In this document: positions 54,430-64,000 of the stretch, in pieces | Position numbering within the stretch: the stretch's first letter is position 1 | How the letters are laid out: each line of letters opens with the position of its first letter | Source: Notamacropus eugenii | Taxonomy: Eukaryota; Chordata; Mammalia; Diprotodontia; Macropodidae | Direction: 5' to 3' | Length of the DNA stretch: 64,000 nucleotides | Assembly: GCF_028372415.1 (NCBI RefSeq) | Contig: NC_092875.1 | Coordinates: 148,138,856-148,202,855 of the forward strand | Made by a program: the position numbers and the translations under genes | The notes under the pieces: generated by a model | What the model was told of the DNA's origin: nothing | Seen by the model: only the letters and a program-made list of their open reading frames with translations | Databases searched by the model: none

Positions 54430-56218
54430 AAGACTTTTTCTCTTAAAGTCTCTCACATTAACCTTCACCCCATCTCCTAGGTCCTCATTGAATTTATGAG
54501 CTCCCTCTCTTCTGTTTAGTATCTCAAAATCACCTCATGACATCTCATCTCCTGCAGTCTCTAAAAAATACCTTCTAGCCAAGGCCAACACCTTGCATTC
54601 TTGATTCTCTTCTCACGTAATTTTCATTCTCTTTCTCCTGGCATTTTCCTTGCTGCTGCAAACTTGGCCGAGTCTCCCTTATCTTTAAAAAAAATAGTAT
54701 TTGGCCCACCACTGCCTTATGCTTTTATTTATCCTTTCAGAACCCAACTAGAAAAAGTTGCCCACACTTGCACTTTCACTTCTGCTTCTACAATCCAATC
54801 TCTTAATTGCTAAATCTGATGACCTCAGTCCTCAACCTCCTTGATCTTTGCCATGTTTGACATTTGATTAACCTCTTTAAGAGGACTAAATAGGTTTTTG
54901 TGACCCTGCCCTCGCTTTTTTTTGTTGTTGTTGAGTTGCAAAGATTCTGGAATGGTATTACCTGTTTTCCAGCTCGGCACTGAGGCAAACAAGGTGACTT
55001 GCCCAGGATCATACATAGTCTACTAAGTATCTGAGGCCAGGATCTCAGGAAAATGAGTCTTCCTGACTCCAAGCCCAGCATTCTCTTCACTGTGCCACCT
55101 GACTGCCCCATGTTCTGCCCCTTGATCTTTTCCCTATCCAGTTATTCACTTCTCACCCTCCTTTGCTGGTTCATCTTCTGTGTCCCACCCTCTGGGTATG
55201 CCTGAAGGCTCTATACTGGTTCTCCACTTTCTGTCTTGTGATCTCATGAGCTCATATGGGTTCCATTACCCCTGCAGGAATCAGATCTGTATATCTAGCC
55301 CTCATCTTTCTACTGAGTTCCAATCTTGCTTTGCACTACCTACTCTACATTTCCAATAGGATGTACCATAGGCAACATGTCCAAAATATTTTCTTTTCAC
55401 CAAGCCTCCCCCTTTTCAAAACTATATTACTGTTGAGAAAACCACCTGTGTTCTTCCACTCTCCCAGGTTTGCGACCTTAGAAGCCATCATGTTCTTCTC
55501 CCTGACTCATTTCTCAACAGTTGCCAAGTCCTGTTGATTCTCTCTCTGCGGTATCTTTTAGATTTGACTTGTTCTCTCCTTTCATGTATCTACCACTATA
55601 GTTCAGACCCTTATTACCTCTCCTAGCCTAGTGCAGTAACTTTCTAATTGGCTTCCCTATTTCCATGTCTCTCCCCCTTCCAAACCATTCTCCATACAAC
55701 TTGTCACAGCACAGGACTGAACCTGTGGTTCTGCTACTCACAAAGTTCCCATGGTTCCTTTTTCCAATGGATAAAATTTATGCTCCTCTATTTGGTATTA
55801 ATACTCATCAAAATATGACAGTGTACTTTTCAATATTCTTACACATTACCCTGTTTTATGCACTCTGGATTATAATCAAAGTCACCTGCTAGCTCTTGCG
55901 CAACATCTGATCTGTATCCATGTGCACAGGTTTGTTGTCCACATACTGTGTCGTGACTCCTAGCATCTTCAGGTTCAAGGCTAAACTCAAGGGTCTTCTA
56001 CATGAGACCTTTCCTGATCTTGCCCAGTTTGGCCAGTTAGTGCCCTTCCCTACCCAAATTATTCACTGTATAATTTGTATCTGCCTTATGTTTGTGATGT
56101 TTCTCCTCGGTAGAATGTAATCTCTTGAAGGCAAAGACTACTTCCTTTTTGTCTCAACATCTATGGTATCTGGCACACAAGAGAACACTTAGATGAACCA
56201 ATATTTGTTGAATAAATG
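54430..56218 (+). mobile_element. long L2 LINE copy, plus strand, split by a SINE
   Basis: C-rich L2-type text runs for almost 1.8 kb: ttgatcttttccctatcc, tgatctcatgagctcat, tctgtatatctagccctc, caacatgtccaaaat, gttcagacccttattacctc, acctttcctgatcttgccc and the 3' end tagaatgtaatctcttgaag then ttgttgaataaatgaatg. It contains no usable open frame. A minus-strand SINE occupies 54915-55110. Confidence 0.75.
54915..55110 (-). mobile_element. CORE-SINE, minus strand, inside the L2 copy
   Basis: A ttttttttgttgttgttgag tail-like start, gtgacttgcccaggatcata, ctgaggccaggatctcagg, tcttcctgactccaagccca and gtgccacctgactgcccc. It splits the L2 that runs from 54,430 to 56,218. Confidence 0.8.
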
Positions 56219-56264
56219 AATGCCTTCTGCAGCCAAACAACTCATCCACTATGTCTTCCAAGCA

Positions 56265-56765
56265 CTTCAAAAATGTAATCTTATCCCCACTAAACTTTTC
56301 TTTTCCAGGGTAAAAATTTCCAGTTCCTTCAACTTGTGAATGAAAAGCATTCAACTCATCCTCATGAGGTGTGGTTTCTAATTACCTTCCTGACCATCCT
56401 GCATCCATGCCATTCTCTTCACATCTTTAAGCTTATTCATACCCCTTCTAACATGTGGGGACTCAGAGTGGCCACAATTCCAGATTGTCTGACCAGGGCA
56501 GAATATGACAGGATTATCCCTTCTCTTTGTTTTATATACTGTATTTCTGTTAAGACAGCCTAAAATTACCTACTTTCTGTGCCTTCATGCCACACTTGAT
56601 CACTATTGAGCGTGTAGTCTTTAATTGTTTTTTTCTCTTTAGTTTTTAAAAAACCTTAAGTTTTTTTCTTCCATGAACTGCTTTTTTATCCACCCTATGC
56701 CTGTATAGTTGATTTAAAAAACTCCAGCCCAGTCATCCCATTATTAATGTCAATTTACTTCAATT
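56265..56765 (-). mobile_element. CR1/L3-like LINE remnant, minus strand
   Basis: It shows the same antisense CR1-type order as the element at 8 kb: 'ccagttccttcaactt', 'accatcctgcatccatg', 'gtctgaccagggcagaata', 'cagcctaaaattacc', 'gagcgtgtagtc' and 'gtatagttgattt'. It lies directly after an L2 3' end. No open frame remains. Confidence 0.6.
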
Positions 56766-56794
56766 ACATTAAATAAATAAATAAAATTTTAATA

Positions 56795-56940
56795 AATTCA
56801 GTCCAACAAACATCATGGATCTACTGTATGGAGAGCACTGTACTAAGTAGGTTGGGGAATATAAATTTTTAGTTAAGATAGGCTCTTTGTCCTCATGGAA
56901 CTTAGGATCTGGTAGGAAGACCTACCAGATAAACAACTCT
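56795..56940 (-). mobile_element. L2-type 3' end, minus strand
   Basis: Text ccaacaaacatcatggatc, gagcactgtactaagtagg and catggaacttaggatctgg. Confidence 0.5.
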
Positions 56941-56959
56941 AATGTGTCATAATGCATGC

Positions 56960-57165
56960 AAATCATGATTCTGTGGAATAATTGCTGGATTTGGAATCAA
57001 AAGACCTGGGTTCAAATCCTAGATCTGCTAGTTATGTTTGTGAAATCTTGGCCAAATGACTTAACATCTTTGGGTCTCAGTTTCCTCCTCAGTAAAATGA
57101 GGGGAGTTGGAGTAGAGAATCTAAATTTTCTCCCGGCTATACTACAATTCTATAAAGGCAAAAAA
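56960..57165 (+). mobile_element. MIR-like element
   Basis: Text ttggaatcaaaagacctggg, ttcaaatcctagatctgcta and tctcagtttcctcctcagta. It is followed directly by a GT microsatellite. Confidence 0.65.
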
Positions 57166-57177
57166 GTTCTGAGATCT

Positions 57178-57178
<1 letters not shown>

Positions 57179-57244
<66 letters not shown>
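57179..57244 (+). repeat. (GT)33 microsatellite
   Basis: An uninterrupted run of about 33 GT units. Confidence 0.97.
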
Positions 57245-57248
<4 letters not shown>

Positions 57249-57509
57249 TCTGTTCAATGCACACCAGATCCAGTCTCTTCCAATTTTTTTCCTGAATAAA
57301 GTGTAGATGGTTTCTGAGTAATCTATAAATCTTTGACTAACTTCATTCTTAACCCCAAAACATTTTTAAGATGTAATTTTATTTTTCTTCTTGTGCCCAC
57401 CAAATATCAATGTCCATGATCCTATGGTCCCATGACTTACTTGGGAGAATTTTGTCAAGTTCATTATAGAATTTCTCAGTTTTTATTCTCTACAACAGGA
57501 GTGGGCACA

Positions 57510-57760
57510 TAACCAACATTTATAAAATGCCTACCATGTGCCAGGCACTGTATGATGCACTGCCAATACAAAGACAAAAGCAAACCAGAAGCTTATATTC
57601 TGATGAGGAAGACAAAATGGGGACAAGGTAATCGTAGGGATAGGGAAGGAAAACACTGCCAACTAGAATACCAGGAAGGGTCCTATGACCAAGGGAACAC
57701 AAGGTCTAATATGATATACCCAGGGAACAGGGCATAATGGAACAGGCAAATTAAGAAAGG
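57510..57760 (-). mobile_element. L2-type 3' end, minus strand
   Basis: Text aacatttataaaatgcctac, atgtgccaggcactgtatg and agaagcttatattctgatg, followed by degraded sequence of the same family. Confidence 0.55.
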
Positions 57761-58236
57761 TTATCATTGGGTCTCAGTAGGAAAAAAAAAGGATGCAACT
57801 GGATCTCAGTCACCAAAGGGGAAGATCACTAGGCTTTAGGTACAATGGTAACTAGGCAGAAGGAAAAAGCAAGTCAACAATGGTGCTAGAAAAGGCCACT
57901 TTTGGGTCTTGGCCTATCTACTTTCTCTTGTTACTTTTTCTAGTTGATGTACAGGTTGCCTGGGTCACTGATCACCTCCATATCCAGTATAGCTAGGTCA
58001 GGAATCTTTATGAAGGAGGCTGGTTCTTCTCCAGGAGTGTCTAACTGGTTCCTATTTCAGAGAGATACCTGGGATTGGGTAGAAAAGTGTCCTCAATCTA
58101 TAAGCATGGGGCATGGAAGTTTCTAGAAAAGAGTAGAAGAGGGATGCTAAAAAAGGGGTGTCTAGGATACAGAACTCTTATTGAAAGAAGTATTATGGAT
58201 CTCATAAAACAACCCAACAGTTTTTTTTTTCAGAAC

Positions 58237-58272
<36 letters not shown>

Positions 58273-58469
58273 TACATCTAAATAGGTTCCTAGACCAAAA
58301 CTTTTTTCTTTTTTTTTCTCAAAACCTTTTTCAAGATTCATTTCTGACCAATTTCAGCAGACCCTCATGTGAGATGTAAGTGGTAGAACTTAGCCACATT
58401 CAGAAAAGGATGAACGACTGGACAAAATAACCTGCATCTCCCCAAATCCAGTGAAAAACAGAAGTCAAC
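57761..58469. other. no gene recognised
   Basis: Unassigned sequence around the CA microsatellite. Confidence 0.4.
58236..58268 (+). repeat. (CA)n microsatellite
   Basis: About 16 CA units. Confidence 0.95.
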
Positions 58470-59290
58470 TATATCAAACTCCCCCATGGGTTTAACTATC
58501 ACCTCTATGCAAATGACTCCCAGATCTATATATCCAGCCCCAGTCTCTGCCCTGAGCTTCAGTCCTGCAGCACCAATTGATTGTCTATTGGACATTATAA
58601 ACTGGGTGTCCTGGAGATGTCTTAAATTGAAAAGCAGAAAACTTCCTTAATTATATTCCTCCTGAAACCTTTCCCTCTTCCAAATTTCTCAATTTATGCT
58701 GAAGACTTCCATCCTTTCAGTGATTCTATTTTGTAATCTTGTCATGAACCTGTACTGCCACTCTCCCTCACTCTGGTTTTCAACCAGGTGCCGAATCTTA
58801 CCCTTTTTACCATCACAACATCTGTTGATCTCTTTAACCCAGTCTGTCTCTTTATTCAAGCAACTGTCACCTTAGTTCAGGTCTTCTTTACCTTTTGCCA
58901 AGATGATGGCAACATTGGTCTCTCTGCCTCAAGTCTCTTCACTCCAAAACACCTTATGTATTGCAAACAAAGGAAGTTCAGATCTGACCTTGTAACTCCT
59001 CGACCCACTCAACATAGTGGCTTCCTATTTCCTCCAGGATAAAAAGTAAACTCCTCTGTTTTGCTTTTAAAGTTCTGTACTCCTGGGTTCTGGACCCACC
59101 CTAGCTTTTCAGCCTTCTTACTCCAGCACGTTACTCCTCCTTCTATACTTCCCCATGCAGACAAACTGGTCTTCTCTCTATTCACCCACAACATCACTTC
59201 TCCCATCTCCATGATTTTGTACTGGCCATCCTGTATACCTGGAATAAATTCCCTTCTTACACTTCATGAGTCCTTCCTTTTCTTGTTTAA
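58470..59290 (+). mobile_element. L2 LINE copy, plus strand
   Basis: Order as in L2: aactatcacctctatgca, tgactcccagatctatat, caactgtcaccttagttca, ggcttcctatttcctccag, ttctgtactcctgggttc and atcctgtatacctggaata. The 3' terminus seems to continue at 59,515 after an L1 insertion. Confidence 0.7.
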
Positions 59291-59314
59291 AAAATGATTA
59301 TTTCTTTCTTTCCT

Positions 59315-59505
59315 TCCTTTTTTTTTTTTAACTTGGCTAATGTTTGAATTTGTTTTCCATGACTATGTTTTTAGAGTGTTTTTTCTAGCCTTTTCAATGG
59401 AGAGAGGGGGAAAGAAAGAGGGACGGGAGAGAAATTGGAACTGAAAATAAAATTAAAATGAATTTTTTAAAAATTTAATGAATATATTTGCATTTATTTG
59501 CTTTA
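59315..59505 (+). mobile_element. L1 3' terminus, plus strand
   Basis: A purine-rich gagagggggaaagaaagagg run precedes attggaactgaaaataaa and an A-rich end, as in the L1 at 14.9 kb. It lies between the two parts of an L2 copy. Confidence 0.55.
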
Positions 59506-59514
59506 TAATCATGC

Positions 59515-59665
59515 TGCATATAGTCTTCATATACTTGTCCCTCATTGGCATGGAGGCTCTTTGTGAACAGTGATTGTTTTATTCTTTGTACCTGATCCCC
59601 AGGACCTACCATAATGCCTGGCACATAGTAGGTGGTTACTAAATAATTATTGATTGGCAGTATTA
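59515..59665 (+). mobile_element. L2 3' terminus (continuation of the copy at 58.5 kb)
   Basis: The text atggaggctctttgtgaac, acctaccataatgcctggc, acatagtaggtggttact and tattgattgg is the usual L2 3' end. Confidence 0.65.
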
Positions 59666-59819
59666 TTTTTTTTTAAAAAGCCACCTCATCTTTCCAACCT
59701 ATTGATGAATCCCATTGTAAACAATAAATTATTCCCCCTCAAACTCCAAATATGACTCAGTATCATAAGAAAGAGTTGATTTTTGTGCCTTAATGTAGTA
59801 TGTACCCACATGATTGCAG

Positions 59820-60015
59820 ACTAGTATAGGATAAAGAGCACTGATTCTCAAGTCACAGGACATGGGTTCAAATCTTGAATCTGTACTTCCTTCCTTGACT
59901 GGGGTCAAATCATTTCATTTCTCTAGGGTTCAGCTTTCTTATTTATAAAATGAGGGAATTGGAAGAAAGGACCACTAAGGACATCTCTGGCTTTAAGTCC
60001 ATGGTACTATATCCT
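59820..60015 (+). mobile_element. MIR-like element
   Basis: Text aggataaagagcactgattc, tgggttcaaatcttgaatct and ggacatctctggctttaagt. Confidence 0.6.
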
Positions 60016-60434
60016 ATGTCTTTCAGCCTGCAACTTTCTAGATAATAATCAGATCATACTGCTTTAAAAGCATTTTCTAAATTAAACTGAATAACAAAGA
60101 AGGGTAGGAGATTTCTTACTGGGAGGAAGACAGTGCATTAAAGTTAGTCATGCCCCTAAAGGCATCCAAGGATGCTACTGTGCCAATTTTAGCAACTATG
60201 AAGAAATGTGTCTGAGTGGGGAAAGGTAGCTCCACTTAGAATTGGTGTTGTCAGTGATGAAAGAGGCAGAAAATGGGGAGGCAAGTTTTGAATACATCAC
60301 TGAACTAGGCTACCTTTATTTCCAGGTAAGACAGATTGAGTTCCATCATGGAGATCTCCAAATCTCTTCCTTGTAGAATTGTTACAATGACTATTGCTAG
60401 GAAAGCACTCCCAGTCTGTAGGAGCTAAAGAGAA

Positions 60435-60600
60435 AACTTAAAGTCAAATTCTGCTCATCTTTTAAGACCCACACCAAATGCCACTTCTACTGTGAAGCCT
60501 TTCCTGATTCCTCCCCATCAGAAATAGCCTCTCCCTCTTAGGAAGTGTCATTGTACCATGTTAATACCTTTCTTGTAGACTTACTATATCCTATTTGCTA
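60435..60600 (+). mobile_element. L2 LINE fragment
   Basis: Text cttttaagacccacaccaaa, gaagcctttcctgattcct and gtgtcattgtaccatgtta, typical of L2 upstream of its 3' end. Confidence 0.6.
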
Positions 60601-60649
60601 TTTTGGTATTTTGATAAAATATTTTTGAAAATCCAGAGGAATGTCTACC

Positions 60650-60842
60650 ATGTTACATAGGAACATAGCTCTAGAACTGGGATGGACATTGGAAGTGATC
60701 TATCCAACCCCTTCATTTTTTTTTTTTAATATAAGGAAACTGAGCCTGAGGGAGTTAAAGTAACAAAAAGCTTAGCCCCAGAGATGGGATGTGAACCCTT
60801 CTTCCTCTGATGTCAGAGTACTATACTATTTCTCCCTAATCT
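60650..60842 (-). mobile_element. MIR3-like marsupial element, minus strand
   Basis: Text aacatagctctagaactggg, ggaaactgagcctgagggag and gtcagagtactatactattt. Confidence 0.6.
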
Positions 60843-60844
60843 AG

Positions 60845-61052
60845 GGTGTCTCAACCTTATTTGGATGTCATGGTCCCCAGTGGCTGTCTAATGAATCACA
60901 TGGACCCCTTTTCAGAAGAATATTTTTAAATAATTGAAGGAAATGATGAACTTCAACTACAGATTAGTGAAAATGATGATATACATTTTCCTCCTATCCA
61001 ATTTCCAAACTTCATGGGAATCTATAGACCCTTGGTTAAGAAGCCTTGTACA
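60845..61052. mobile_element. copy of the same palindromic hAT-type family
   Basis: Text gtgtctcaaccttatttgg, gatgtcatggtccccagtgg, aataattgaaggaaatgatg and tagacccttggttaagaagc, with imperfect inverted ends (ctcaacct against ggttaag). Confidence 0.6.
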
Positions 61053-61054
61053 GG

Positions 61055-61275
61055 AAGGGTGCATAGTGTCAGGAAGACTCATCCTCCTGAGTTCAAATCC
61101 AGTCTCAGACACTAGTTGTGTGATCATAGGCAAGTCACTTACCCCTGTTTGCCTCAGTTTCCTCATCTGTAAATGAGCTGGAGAAGGAAATGGCAAAATT
61201 ACCCCAATATATTTACCAAGAAAACCTCAAATGGGGTCATGGAGCTTCACACATGACTGAACAAGAACAAAACAG
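61055..61275 (+). mobile_element. CORE-SINE (long form)
   Basis: Text gtgtcaggaagactcatcct, gagttcaaatccagtctcag, tgtgatcataggcaagtcac, tttaccaagaaaacctcaaa and a tggggtcatggag tail. It has small internal deletions. Confidence 0.8.
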
Positions 61276-62949
61276 ACAAGAATCTTGCAAAAAGAGAAGT
61301 CATAGGTGGGTTGCAACCTGCATAACTGGAGTGAACACACACACACACCTGTGAGGTCAAGGACTCATCAAAGTATGTGTTGTCTCTTATTATTTTATCA
61401 TATAAAGATTATGAACTCCATAAGGAGCAAAGATGTATTTTATTAACTTTTGTATCTTTGCCAGTAATTGGAAAAATGGTGGCTGAAGCAGTTTGAGCTA
61501 TAGGTTCCCCATGTATTCTCAGCTCAGAAAGCAGCTGTCATACATGTTCTGGAGAGAGGTATAGACTAGTAGTTTACTCTGAGGCATGAACTACTATCAC
61601 TAGTAGTAGTAGGTCACTTAGAAAAGGGCTAATTGGGGGAATTTTAACCTCAACAGTACCTACCTATACTCCCTACCTAGTTGCTTTTTTAGAGAGGTGG
61701 GGTAGGGTAAGGAATGACTCCTTTTAAACAAATTTCATGGGCAGTATGTTATCCTAATAGGAGAAAGGGGTAGGAAGGAGTAGAGAGTAATATAGCCAAA
61801 TGACACTGCCATACCTGGGATCTGTTTTAAACAGTTTTTTTAAAAAATCAACTTTTTTTAAAAAAATGATAATCATTTATCTGATTCATCGAGGATAAGT
61901 TTGCACAGATGAAGGCTCTGTACTAGAAAGATTGTATCATTCGTCTCCTCTTAACTCTCCATCTCCTTGCAATGACCTTGGGAGGCAACACTCCAAGCCC
62001 AAAGCTTAGCTACTACATGATAAAGTGCCTAATATCATGAGCACTTTGAAACACAGGCTAAAAATGGTAAGCAGACACACCCTGGGACACAGAGAAGTCA
62101 GTGTCCTGGAGGCAACAGGGAATAGAACGGTGTGTACAAGGGACTTCTTCTAGCTCCCAGCCCCATCCCAGATCTCTCGACCATGTACCCTGAACCAGGT
62201 GGGCAGCCCTTACAATTCAAGCGCCTCCAGGTTGACCGAGGCAGAATTTCAAATAACCCACAACCCTCTCATCTTTTGCTTGTTCCAGCCAAAACTATTC
62301 AACTAAATGAGTCCTACTGTTGTCTCGAGCTTCCGTCAGCCAGTTGGCATCCTGAACTTGGCAAAAGTTCCACATTTCAGGGCAGTCTGCCACAGGGCTG
62401 CCAGAAATCCCGGACTGACCTGAATTGACCTGGCTAACAGGAAGGAGATTTTTAAAAATCCAGAAATATAAGGAGGCTAGTTCTCTATTTTCCTTTTAAT
62501 TCTCTTGGAATAGCAGAATTGTAGTTCAAACTAGCCAAAATTCAGGTTTGGCTTATATCAGGGAGAATTCCTGAGGGATTCTGGGAAGACAATGAAAGGT
62601 GACTTTCCCCCAAAATGCTAAGTGAGGACATGAAGATCCTGCCCTTTGATAGTAGCTGCATATTTATCTGATTATATCAGTCAAGACTGAAATATTGGTT
62701 TCACTTTTTTTTTTTTAGCTTGCATAGTCTTACTTTAAAAAAAAATATTGAATTATTTGGTTGTGGATTTCTTTCTCCCCAGTTAGGTACTCTACAAATC
62801 CAAATAGTATAGCTCATAAAAAGAACATTGACTGGCCTAAGGGATACAACCTAGGTTCAAATATCTCTTTCTTTCCCGAACCTCAAACTTTGCCATTAAA
62901 TATGTTTGACCTTGGAGTCATTATTCTAAAAATCTGTCTCATTTTTATA
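61276..62949. other. 1.7 kb without recognised gene or repeat
   Basis: Largely free of recognisable repeats. The 98-codon frame at 62,132-62,428 shows no family resemblance. It is a candidate for unique non-coding DNA downstream of KLF10. Confidence 0.4.
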
Positions 62950-63150
62950 GGATTGTAGATCTAGGGATGGAAAGGATCATAACCAATTAGTCCATCCCTC
63001 CGCCTTTACAAGTAAGGAAAGTGAGCCCTGAAGAGGTTAAAAGATTAGTCCAAAGTCCCACAAATAAGGAGTGATAGGCAGGGATTCATATAAAAGTTTT
63101 CTGTCTTTGAACTAGAGCCAGTAATCTTTCCACTGCGCCACATTGTCTCA
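62950..63150 (-). mobile_element. MIR3-like marsupial element, minus strand
   Basis: Text ttgtagatctagggatggaa, agttagtccatccctccgc-type text and atctttccactgcgccacat. Confidence 0.6.
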
Positions 63151-63424
63151 CCTATTTAAAAAAAATAAAAAGGTGGGGCTAATATCTATTTTATCTAATA
63201 GATATGAAAACTTTGAGAGTTTGAATAATCTCTGTAAATACATGGAACCCACACTTCCAATTCAGCTCCAGGCATTTTGGTGTGCTGTTATAGTGATTTC
63301 TAATTGGTGGAGAAAAGCTAAAGTGATGCTGTATCCCTGCATAAAGGGCAGAGTTAGTATCAGGGCTTCTTAGGAGAGACACGTGTAGTTCCAGATGCTT
63401 TAGAAGCTTTACTTCTATCTTCAG

Positions 63425-63690
63425 TACTCACTTGTACATTTTTTGTTGCATTCTAATGTGTTTAGAAAGTCTCTCCCAACATCTCTTACCAGAAGTACCT
63501 TCCCTCTGTTACTTATTTCCTGCTTATCCTGTGTATAGCTTGCTTTGCATATAAATGTTTGCAGGCTGTCTCTTTCATTAGATTGTAAGCTCCTTGAGGG
63601 CAGGGACTGTCTTTTGCATCTTTTTATATCCCCAGCACTATGTACTGGCACATAGTAGGCACTTAATAAAATAAATAAATTGATATTTTC
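63425..63690 (+). mobile_element. L2 3' end
   Basis: Text attagattgtaagctccttg, agggcagggactgtctttt, atccccagcactatgtactg and acatagtaggcacttaata, a well-preserved L2 3' terminus. Confidence 0.8.
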
Positions 63691-64000
63691 TGTTTGCTTG
63701 CTTAGTTGTTGTTTTTAGCTTTATTTAGGCTTGCCATTTTTATTTTGATGGTCTTTTGTGTAACTAGCATTTGTTGGGAAGGAGCAAGCCTTCAGGTATA
63801 AGCTTGGGACTACCTTCCCCCTTAAAAATGATCTGGAGAGTGTCTTTTGTTCTCTTACCTATAGACCATAAATATTTGAGGGGACAGAGAGATATAATTC
63901 TAGTCTGATATCTCTCTTGGAGATCACTGAGGGAAAGCACCCAGCCACAATTCTAATTTCTGCCCCTCTCAAGGTGAAAGATGCAATCTCCCTTAGAGAC

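Noticed and set aside
62132..62428. 98-codon frame as a small gene
   Set aside because: No recognisable domain, no splice or promoter context, and a length compatible with chance.

Overview
The window is nuclear DNA from a mammal, most probably a marsupial. The evidence is one conserved vertebrate gene with normal exon-intron structure in a background dominated by old retroposons. These include many copies of the marsupial tRNA-headed CORE-SINE (a long form ending in the 'atctttgccaagaaaac' / 'ggggtca' tail and a short A-tailed form), MIR-like elements, L2 and CR1/L3 LINE remnants, marsupial-type L1 ends, an RTE-like LINE and a SINE that shares its 3' tail. All repeat families were assigned by reading the sequence and from memory of the consensus sequences, not by a database search. 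I cannot name the species.

Layout. Positions 1-45,300 are intergenic and hold no intact gene that I recognise: interspersed repeats, microsatellites and unassigned unique sequence. The one gene-derived feature there is a processed pseudogene of COX6B1 on the minus strand (about 38,745-39,230). It keeps the family's 86-codon length but carries three in-frame stops. Positions about 45,800-48,800 are a large CpG-rich island. It contains the promoter, first exon and proximal intron 1 of KLF10 (TGF-beta-inducible early gene 1, TIEG1), on the plus strand. KLF10 has four coding exons: 46,886-46,921, 50,325-50,564, 50,680-51,601 and 52,011-52,270. All joins are in phase and encode 485 residues with a SIN3-interaction helix and three C-terminal C2H2 zinc fingers. 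The 3' UTR runs to a poly(A) signal at 53,664. Positions 53,700-64,000 are again repeat-rich intergenic sequence, including an almost 1.8-kb L2 copy.

I found no novel multi-gene system. The most unusual structures are: (1) a 131-bp inverted duplication with about 94% arm identity inside an old CR1-like element (8,102-8,769); (2) a short retroposon with a 13-bp target-site duplication inside a hAT fossil, with a related sequence 0.8 kb away; (3) an almost perfectly palindromic 201-bp hAT-type foldback element with an 8-bp target duplication; (4) two RTE-tailed SINEs inserted at the same position of two related targets; (5) a segmental duplication at 5.7 and 6.4 kb; (6) an L1 fragment that keeps the 5' end and lacks the rest; and (7) a second CpG/CCAAT cluster in KLF10 intron 1 that may be an alternative promoter.
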